Shown here in pieces: positions 55,867 to 64,000 of a DNA stretch of 64,000 nt. The notes beneath the pieces are model-generated. The model saw nothing but the letters and a program-made list of their open reading frames with translations. It was not told the DNA's origin and did not search any database. The stretch is from Siphonodentalium dalli (taxonomy: Eukaryota > Mollusca > Scaphopoda > Gadilida > Siphonodentaliidae). How positions within the stretch are numbered: the first letter of the stretch is position 1; each line of letters starts with the position of its first letter. A program made the position numbers and the translations under genes. The stretch is taken from positions 97,099,343-97,163,342 of the forward strand of contig CP136065.1 in the NCBI GenBank assembly GCA_032622095.1. The letters are read 5' to 3'.

Positions 55867-56065
55867 CTATGTGTAGTCGTTCGTTAACCATCCCCACATC
55901 CCAACGTAAGAGTGGTTTTAGCGAAACAATGAAGAAATCAACAAAAAAAGTGAATTTAGATGAGGTACCTACCTGTCGAGGTGAAGAAATCAATCTATAC
56001 ATGCACAACATGATGATCCAATTCTGTCCATTATTTGGATGTGCATGTATAGATTACCAGCCGTG
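55867..56065 (-). repeat. right TIR of zinc-finger element
   Basis: Reverse complement of 54,530-54,729, ~99% identical. It has one T fewer in the run that reads GTTTTCGC on the left. Confidence 0.92.
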
Positions 56066-56204
56066 TAATTGGTGTATACGGCAACTTCATTCCATCTTGG
56101 ATTTTAAAAAAATGGCATACTAACCAAGATGGCTGCCAATATGGTTGCCAGGAATATAGGTGGAAATTGTGAAATATGTAAGAACGCACGATTACTTGCT
56201 TATA

Positions 56205-56490
56205 TGTCTTAACTAACACAACGGTTGTTGATAAACTGCTACTATAAGCTGTAGTTTAAAGTATAGATCCCCATGTACAAACTCGAACACTAAAGTGAAA
56301 ATATTTTCTCCAAAAATAATCTAAAGCCATTTTGATCGTCTTCTCAGAAGGCATAAAGCGCAGAATATAGTGTGGCGGAGATATTAACGGCGTACGATAA
56401 TTCATTGTCGTGTTTGGATTAAAATGGTTTACTAACCCCAAGATGGCTGCCAATACGGTGGTCAGAATAAATTAAGAAATATCTCATGTT
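56205..56490 (+). repeat. ~300-bp tandem repeat unit B (uninterrupted)
   Basis: CTAACACAACGGTTGTTGAT, AACTCGAACACTAAAGTGAA, CAGAAGGCATAAAGCGCAGA, ATATAGTGTGGCGGAGATAT and CCCCAAGATGGCTGCCAATA align with the left and right parts of unit A. It passes through the insertion point without the zinc-finger element and so approximates an empty site. Confidence 0.75.
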
Positions 56491-56499
56491 TCATTTAAT

Positions 56500-56875
56500 C
56501 GCCATCATCGCCGCAATACAATATATCATACAACCCAAAGTATTATATTTATTGTATCATGTTACTCCGGGTCATAATGATCATAATAATCTGTGCACAG
56601 GTTCCCATTGTACTAAATATCTGTGCAAAGTTACAAATAAATTACATACAAATGTTGGAATAAAAGCTCGGACAAAATTATACATGTTGCGAAACTTTTC
56701 TAGTTCAAAAAGGGGGATAACTTCACCACGGAAAATGATAAAAAAAAACGACTGAGAACAACTCCGGACAAATTTGTGTCCACGGACGACGGACGGACGG
56801 ACGACAGGCGGACGGATAAGCTGATTCCAGTATACAACCACAACTTCGTTGCGGGGGGTATAATTACTTAAACCC
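56500..56875 (+). repeat. common invertebrate repeat ending in GGAC-rich and GTTGCGGGGGG motifs
   Basis: GGGGATAACTTCACCACGGA, then CACGGACGACGGACGGACGG, TGATTCCAGTATACAACCAC, AACTTCGTTGCGGGGGGTAT. I recall sequences of this type as frequent in mollusc genomes. That statement is from memory and unchecked. Confidence 0.6.
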
Positions 56876-59800
56876 GACAATAGAAGGTCAGTCTTCTCAA
56901 TGAATATTTATCCACGTGCTACCAAATATGATGGTATATATGAGGCGGATAAGTCGCGGATACATCATCGAAGTCTGAGCTAGACGACGTTGGCGCGGGT
57001 TCGCACCCCCGACTTGATTGGGCAAAAATCGGGACGATGTTTAAGCTAGATGTGATTTGAGGAACTTGTGCCAATCCGATAAATACATGACTATTTCGAT
57101 AAGAAATAACAACAAAAATTCACACTCACTGAAGCAACCACACTTGAAGCAATGATACTGATTCTGAGTCAGTGCCTCCATTAATCTGTTATGTATACAA
57201 TGTACCATTGTTGTCGTTGTGGATACAATAACTTCGACCACTAGAAGACGGTCGTGATAACACAGAGTTAATTCTTCCAAACCCTAAATCACCATCGCCG
57301 TTTTCATTGACTAGTGTCCAATAACACAAAGAAGATGAAATTCAGAAAAGATAGCGCTCGTCGTACAAAATGAGTTCAGAATTTGAATCTTCTGAAAAAC
57401 TATCCGATCAGTGATAAACATAGGAATAGTCATGTCCAGAATGAGAATCCCTCTTGTGTGTCTAACTTAATTATGTAGTTTATGTTGAACAAGTTCGCCA
57501 AGAAGGACTGCTTTATTTGTAATATATGAACGTGATAACCTTCAGAAATATCAAATGTTGTTTTCAACTTGGTGGAAAAGTAAACTTGTCTACGTGTTAT
57601 AGGTACGGTTTTTATCTGTTTTAGTAAACTGCCACTTGTATGTATCATGATACTTGCGATCGTCCTGTATTGTTATTTCAGCATGTTATGGGTTAACTAA
57701 AATGTGTATCGGTGTGTATGCGCGTGAGAGCGAGCATGAATGAGTGTGTCACATGCACACTGATTAGCACTCACATGTTACTGGCGGGAAAATTAGCGCG
57801 TCTGGGGGTCATTCAGTAATTAGTTTTTGAAATAGTCAGACGCACGATATTGATTTACCCGTTTGAGATCATATGATTAAATGAAATGCAAATTTCATTT
57901 TTAAGGATTATCTTTTATATGTGGTTTATTATATTGGCTGTGCTGTGATAACTATGTTTAAGTTTTTAAGTTTTTAAATACACTTTATCGACCCAATTAC
58001 TTTGTTGTTGGACTCTACGAAATCTTAGATCCAGCGGTATAACAAACTTGACGCCCGATATGGGACTTTAAAGTGAAAAAATCAGCGATTTCAGAGAAGA
58101 AATCGATGTCCCTGACTCGCCGCTCGGTGAATCGCTCGGGGTAAGCTTTGCTTGCAACATCGTTTTCGGAGGAATCGGCTGTTGTGTGTGTATTTCTGCA
58201 GTACGGATCGAGAAGTTATCTCATCTATTCAACACTCGAAGAGGTGGGAGACGGCTACTGTGTGATTCTGAGGAAGTGGTAGTGTTTCATTCTCAGATAT
58301 ACATGTATGGTAAACTGGAAGCGTTGTGTGCAGACTATAAAGGTAACATAACGTTAAAATAGACCCCTCTCCCAGAGAACTGAGATGCCCGGTACTTATT
58401 TCGATCACCATGATCAATTGAAGGTCAAATCGGGTAAACCGGATGGATTTCGACGGGTACTTTTGTCCGGGCAGTGTTTTGGACGGGTCAGATCGTTACC
58501 CCACCTGACCGTGACCTTCAAATTGGTCAATTCAAGGTCCAAGCCCGGACGAAGTCGGGTCACGTTCTAGTTGATATATACAATTGAACAGGACTAGTCG
58601 TCTTAAAACAACCCCGCCGTTCTGTTTCACGCAATAGTTAAGATAGTTATTATCCACCGAACTGAACTGAACTAACTGTTACATAAGTTCTTCGCCATTG
58701 ACAAGCTGTAGTTCATTGTGGCTTTGGAAAGCAATGAAACAAATCCGAGTAACTGTGCAACACAATGCTTGTTGAGTATTTCTAATTTTTGCTATATATC
58801 CTATTTTATGCATCTAAGCGGCTTGTTGTCTCGTTAGATTCCACATGTTACACGTGAGTCTTTCTGGACTACCTGTTCTGCATGGTTATTATTTCTTTGT
58901 TATGAATATTATTGTAGATATATTTTCCATGTTGGAAGTTAAGATATCCACGTTAATCTATACTGCACCAGATTATGTTCACACAATGCCAATTTCGCCT
59001 GTAGAATTTCCCAGACGAAATTGAGTGAAGTGAATTATCTATTGAAAAACTTCACAATTACAGAGTCCGTGAACTCGATTGTGTTGTAACTGTGACCAGG
59101 TGTATGGAAGTCCGTAAATATAATTTTAGCCGACATTTAACGACTAATACCGAACAACTGTAAAGACATGTGCATGACACCACTTGCACGGGCAACCAAA
59201 CCTGTGGTAGCGTACAAAACATCAAACGTGGTGTATCTTTCGCTATTGTACTCTAAATGGACAGTAAGAAGTCTTATCCCTCAAGGACGGAGTACCCCGT
59301 AACATTTAAACTGACATCGCCCTTTTGATCATCCAAAGTATGTCTACGTAAATTTCAAGGAGGGATAACATAGGTCGATAATACACGAAATATGGTTCTG
59401 TAGATGCTTCATATACTCTGAAAAAGTCCTGCTACATGACACAAAAACAAACGCTCTGTTCATCAGGGTTGGCGCTGGACCAAAACTGTCTTTTGCCAAA
59501 CGTTTTGCCAAATGAAATTTTATTCTGCATGGCAAATTTAATTCAGGGGAAATTCTCATTATTTGTATCTTTGTAATATAATGTAAATCTAATCACGGAC
59601 ACAGGTAAAATGAGCTGGCAAAGCAGGCTATTAGTATTAATATATATCAAAATAGCAAGAAATTTGCCCATTCAGCATGTATGCCGGTCGTATTGGGACT
59701 ATTACTTACATGAAATGTTCCGTATTGTCCCACGATGAAGATAAATCTGGGATCGAGATAACAAATAAAAGAAAGGTCACACATGCTAAGATTATATATA

Positions 59801-60504
59801 TGCGGTAAGAATAACTCCAGTCATATTTCCTCCCCGGCAATCTACCACCAGGATGGAGTGAACGCGATCGACAAGCGTTCACTACATGTGATTTTTTCTA
59901 TTGCACATGATAAAATATCAATTTTATTTTCATTGCCGTACAATCAAACGTCATCAGAACGAAACTATTCCACTGAATATATGATACTATATAATTCATT
60001 GAGATGCAATCACAGGTCCTTGGGGGAAGATACCAATATAGCCTATACCATGCATCACTCATACAACGAGCTGTAAACTGGACCCAAATGTACAGCTATA
60101 AGCTGTAGAATAGCATACATGTATGTTAGCACAAAGATTCCATTCATTACCAATTTACAACTACCAGCCGTTTTAACGGACAAAGCTATATAGCTCTCAC
60201 AACTAATCAACATGGATTGCGTACATGGATCTGTACATGGGTGCCGAGGTAGGTATTGCATGGCATATCCTGTTTACGCTATCAATTACACACCGGTGTA
60301 GACTATTATACAGCCACGCTGTTAGATTTAAATTCCATCACATCGTTAAGAATTAAGATATAGTTTTAAACAGCCTGTTGATACGGTACCAGTTTCTCAT
60401 TTTCGCGCTTCGATCTTCCATAAAGTTGCTTTGTTTTGTTCTCGAACATATTTGATCAGCACTTCTCCTGTGTGTTGTGTTGTGATCTTCATAGAATTAC
60501 CATA
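56876..60504. other. gene-free stretch
   Basis: A B-box-like GCGGGTTCGCACCCCC near 56,995-57,010 lacks a tRNA fold. Around 58,410-58,560, GACCATGATCAATTGAAGGTC-like words recur inverted (GACCTTCAAATTGGTCAATT). No coding region is supported. Confidence 0.4.
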
Positions 60505-61812
60505 GGTAAGTACGCTATATTGTTCCATTCCCGGTATGATTTGATTTTTGATTGGCAATAATGTCTCACCCTACCCAACATTTGGTAAAAGTTTCCAACG
60601 GTTGTAAATTTGGAAAACAGTGCAAACGATAATTTTTTAACCATATTCTGTCACATATATGTTGAAATTGTTCTCAAACTAGTGGGGAAAATGTTGTTTT
60701 TAGACAACAACAGCATATATTTTTCAGTTTGACATAATATTAGGTTAGATATTTCTAACACTTCGACAGTTCGAGGTACTTGGGAGTTCGGACTGGTTCA
60801 ATGACAGAGGTATCACTAAGTGGTTTACAGCCATATACCATTACGATATAATAGCACCCCCCCCCCACGGGGGGGTCGAGATCGATCGTATATATAGCCC
60901 CTGCGTCGGTGGAATACTGGTCCCATCCCTGTTCCGATGTCTAACTCACCCCCGCAACGGAACCCATATGTTCACGTTCATATATATATGCTACAGGTTG
61001 GATAACAATGATCGGACATAATTATTACGATATGAAAATTTATTCCGGTGGATATGTTCAGTAGGAAGTCCCTCATGTGTGTGGGGAACACCTCAAGATG
61101 TTGCCAAGTATCATTGAGAAAGAAAGAAATAACAAAATAATAAGTAGATGCTCAGCGTGATTATTGTTAAAAATGCCAATGTATACATAACTTGATCAAA
61201 GAGATAGAAATTGTTTTAAAAGTGAGTTTCTGTCTAGTACATGCAGATCACAATGCATCCGTTTTAAATTCTAACTATCCTCGTCCACAACCGTGATTTT
61301 TTATATATTATCCATCTCGCCGTGTACTTGGGTATTCACGAATGGAACGCGGAAATGAAAAAATTTCGTGAATTTTGAGATGCAAACGTCTTGAATATTA
61401 ACCAATAACCACTGATAACCACATTTACATTGGTCTCAAATGTTTATAAGTCCATCTTCCATGAGAAGGTAATTCAATTACGTACATGTACTTGCATGTC
61501 TCATTTGAAGCGCATTGATGCATGTGCACTGGTTGACCCAACCAGCCAACACGGCAACATGCCAACCCATTGTTTGGTTCGGTGAGAATAATTTTGTATA
61601 ATTTTGGAAGACTGTTGTCTTTTAATTGGTAAGGTATTATTCTTAAAATCAAGTTACATGTACTCTGGTACAATACCATAATATGATTTTAGTCGAGAGT
61701 CTTAGAAAAAAGTGCAGGCAGGTAAGATGTCACCCTAAATTGCCTAATAACAATCATAATTAGGATGCAATTCAATGAGTCACTAATATATTAAATTATT
61801 CTTTCTTTCAGG
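60505..61812 (+). other. candidate splice pair of a possible noncoding or 5'-UTR transcript
   Basis: An ideal donor (CATAG followed by GTAAGTAC, GT at 60,506) and an acceptor with a good pyrimidine tract (ATTCTTTCTTTCAG, AG at 61,810-61,811) face each other across ~1.3 kb. Flanking sequences are not clearly coding. They could mark a 5' UTR intron of a gene extending right of the window. Suggestive only. Confidence 0.2.
60857..60875. repeat. poly-C/poly-G mini hairpin
   Basis: C10, then AC, then G7 form a short C/G stem in an AT-rich context; a possible assembly- or replication-sensitive site. Confidence 0.7.
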
Positions 61813-61935
61813 AGCTAAACTCAGCTTGCACAGGTTAGCATCAACCCTGTTTCTGCGAAAAAACATCGGACACAACATACGGATGGTATAATCTTCTCAA
61901 GTTGATGTGTAATAACCGAATTACCAGTACCGGTA

Positions 61936-62732
61936 CTACACTCTCAAATAAAGCAATTGATTTAGGTACCTCATGGAACCTAAAGCCGCGATAGTACCAG
62001 ACAGTTTGGTACTATAAGCCTTTAGTGCCTATTTAGCGTTATAGAACCACATGAGTTGGTACTCCACAGAGTGCCAAACGTTGGCTCCATGCTGATTGGG
62101 TGAGACCGTGGGTGTGTCAATATCGAGTGCCGTGTGCAAACGATTAAATTAAAGTGAAAAATGGCCGCCCGTCGACTCGCGGTCGTAGATCTGTCGGATT
62201 ATTTCATTTAGCACTATGCAAGGGAGTCTTTGTGGTTTTGTACTTAATTGGATGTTTAAACGAGGCAGCATAATTTAGAATCTAACATGTCACATTGTTA
62301 AATTTGCCGGTATCAGGGCTGTTTTGTTCTCTGGAGTATCAAATTGCTGGATCTATGCGTAGTACCTAAATACTTCAGAGTACCTGTCTTGATATTTGGT
62401 ACTTCAGATAATATATAGGGCGTATCATGAAAGCATCTATTTCTTGGCACCTCATATCGTGAGCGTCATGGCTTCGGTGACATAAATGCGGGGTTGGTAT
62501 TATATGCACAATGCCCGGGTAGAACTAAAATAATTATTAGGTAATCCAGAGTACCAACAATTTGGTACTCTAGAGTACCAAGAAGTTGGTACTCCAGAGT
62601 ACCAAACATTTTGGTACTCTAGAGTACCTAAACTTTTGGTACTCCAGAGTACCAACAAGTTGGTACTCCCCCTGGGACAAAGCTTAGTACCTACATAGGT
62701 ACTCTGAAGAACCTATATTTTTAAGAGTGTAG
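61936..62732. mobile_element. ~0.8-kb MITE with GGTACTCTAGAGTACC palindromic array
   Basis: The termini are CTACACTCTCAAA on the left and TTTAAGAGTGTAG on the right (inverse). Next to both ends lie GGTACC/GGTACT words. The densest block (62,548-62,700) repeats AACAATTTGGTACTCTAGAG, TACCAAGAAGTTGGTACTCC, AGAGTACCAAACATTTTGGT. In this block GGTACTCTAGAGTACC is a perfect palindrome and CCAAnnnnTTGG links adjacent units. No transposase. Confidence 0.75.
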
Positions 62733-63689
62733 GCCTAGGGTGTGTGTGCGAGTGTGACTGAAGAACAGATTCCTTGATTGGTTCAATGAAATCTGGTATC
62801 TACAATTATGGTCTATTACATGTAGCACCATCTCAAACATATTCTAGTGAATTATGGACTGTTCCGGTCTTGCTGGTGTCAGCTGGTTCCAATAAATCGA
62901 GAATGTTCAATATGAACTGGCACAGAAATGCACGGAATATAATGTTACAAGATTTGTGGAAATTTAAGTGACTGAGATATTCTGATACACGAGACAGTTC
63001 AAAGACTCGAATATAAGACTCAGCGACGACAACCAGCTTTCCTAAAGCATGCGATGGCAACTGATGCACTGTCTGATATATACAATTGACAGCTGCAGGA
63101 CGGTGATGTTTAATTTAGTTGTTCAATGATATTTCGGATGTTCTTTCAAATGAACTGGATTTTCGTGAAGAAAATCTGTTGCCAATACATTGGCTGACCA
63201 ACCGGACATGGAAATTTCTGGATATGTATACTGTTATGGAGAAATCAAGTACATGGATAGAGGAATATGTTGACTGTTTGTCACTGATTCATCAGTTTAT
63301 CAGGTCCATTAAATGTTATTTGTCTACATAATATTTACATTTTACTATTAAGCAAAGATGTTGTCTTTGTATGTTTTTTTCAAAGAGTTTTCTATCCTGG
63401 AAACGCGCTAACCTATATGCGATAACCGTCTGTGCGTTTTATTTAATAGACTCCATTGACACTCTATACTTACTCAAACTATACATACTTGAGGTACATA
63501 CAAAGACACTTTCAGCTTTACTAAGGTTGTATGAAACCAGCCCCAGTTGCATATGCATTTCACGTAATACACATAATACACATAATAAATACATTTGAAA
63601 TTATAAGGAATAGATTTTCAATTTTCAATCATCAGGCCTATATTAATGACCACAAAAGTCAATACATGAACAGACTAATACTAAGAATT
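62733..63689. other. gene-free stretch
   Basis: Two overlapping 60-75 codon frames (62,774-63,331) have no recognisable domain. An ACACATAAT short repeat lies at about 63,569-63,596. Confidence 0.4.
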
Positions 63690-63990
63690 TTACGGTGTGA
63701 CTGTAACTGATAAGTGGGCAGACCGTGAAAATTCACTGTTTTGCTGTAAATTTTTTAACAGCATAACCGTTTAATTCTACGGTTCAATTGTAAAGTCAAG
63801 AACGGACAGACCGTGAAAAATTCACGGATTGGCTGTAAATTTTTTAACGGACAGACCGTGAAAAATTCACGGATTGGCTGTAAATATTTTAACGGTAAGA
63901 CAGTGAAAAATTCACGGTCCAACCGGTCCCCGAATTGCCGGAAAATTCACGGTTCTGTTTTAATAGTGCAGTGTCAAGATGTTTATCCGA
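63690..63990. repeat. array of CCGTGAAAAATTCACGG palindromic units
   Basis: GACCGTGAAAATTCACTG, GACCGTGAAAAATTCACGGA (twice), GACAGTGAAAAATTCACGGT and GGAAAATTCACGG. Between them lies TTGGCTGTAAATTTTTTAAC, giving a longer unit of ~58-60 bp. CCGTGAATTTTTCACGG is a palindrome with a T/A spacer. The array nears the window edge. Confidence 0.85.
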
Positions 63991-64000
63991 TTTTCATAGT

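Larger units (their letters stand above)
54530..56065. mobile_element. 1.54-kb DNA element with 200-bp TIRs, carrying a C2H2 zinc-finger ORF
   Basis: The ends are CACGGCTGGTAATCTATACA ... and its reverse complement. Left TIR 54,530-54,729 and right TIR 55,867-56,065 differ by one substitution and one single-base indel. TAATT flanks both sides (54,525-54,529 and 56,066-56,070), a 5-bp target duplication. A second, inner inverted repeat (55,147-55,206 versus about 55,808-55,868) directly abuts the right TIR. The interior has a zinc-finger frame on the minus strand and no recognisable transposase. A related, uninterrupted repeat unit lies just downstream (56,205-56,490). Terminal CAC with 5-bp duplications is shared with Transib/RAG-like elements, but nothing else supports that placement; unclassified. 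Confidence 0.92.

Noticed and set aside
55568-55887. Plus-strand frames opposite the zinc fingers
   Set aside because: They are antisense shadows of the finger codons.
56940-57020. tRNA or tRNA-derived SINE head, from a B-box-like GGGTTCGCACC
   Set aside because: No matching A box at the right spacing and no cloverleaf could be drawn.
62774-63331. Two 65-70 codon plus-strand frames
   Set aside because: They look vaguely protein-like but have no domain, splice signals or homology that I can name.

Overview
This is an intron-rich, AT-rich, repeat-dense animal nuclear segment. The evidence is a spliced GT92 glycosyltransferase gene, decayed LINE retrotransposons of several lineages, PHD-finger LINE ORF1 remains, Crypton-type (DUF3504) tyrosine-recombinase relics and very many MITE-like inverted repeats. 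The repeat flavour, including a GGAC-rich repeat ending in a TTCGTTGCGGGGGG motif, suggests a lophotrochozoan, most likely a mollusc. That placement is inference. No bacterial-type operons, rRNA or convincing tRNA genes are visible.

The one clearly functional-looking gene is on the + strand. It is a two-exon, 468-codon GT92 (DUF23) glycosyltransferase: exon 1 at 14886-15328 (signal anchor plus stem) and exon 2 at 39391-40354 (catalytic domain with DLDE). Splice sites and phase match across a ~24 kb intron. Everything from 15.3 to 39.4 kb is therefore intronic and consists mostly of repeats.

Layout: 0-1.1 kb, 3' end of a LINE. 2-14 kb, foldback hairpins and arrays of short self-complementary units. 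14.3-14.9 kb, a 160-bp duplication just upstream of the GT92 start. 15.3-39.4 kb, the GT92 intron, holding a minus-strand LINE (17.3-18.6), several tandem repeats, a 95-bp minisatellite (26.8-27.6), a LINE ORF1-only relic (29.0-30.6), a TA-flanked 0.64-kb DNA element (32.3-32.9) and a Crypton-like recombinase pseudogene (33.3-35.76). That pseudogene is split by a ~1.6 kb, 42-bp minisatellite. 41-45 kb, a foldback element, LINE tails and a ~270-bp satellite. 45.9-50.1 kb, two decayed LINEs with opposite orientation. 50.2-50.6 kb, a second DUF3504 relic. 54.5-56.1 kb, a young 1.54-kb element with 200-bp terminal inverted repeats, a 5-bp target duplication and a C2H2 zinc-finger ORF. 56.5-64 kb, dispersed repeats and two more palindromic-unit arrays.

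The two most striking observations follow. (1) The 42-bp minisatellite at 33.9-35.5 kb is an in-frame expansion of the codons for box I of the recombinase, the motif that carries the family's conserved Arg. The recombinase frame resumes on the far side. (2) The zinc-finger element at 54,530-56,065 has almost identical TIRs, a TAATT duplication and a related 'empty' repeat unit next to it. Beyond these, at least nine unrelated arrays in the window are each built from a short near-palindromic unit.
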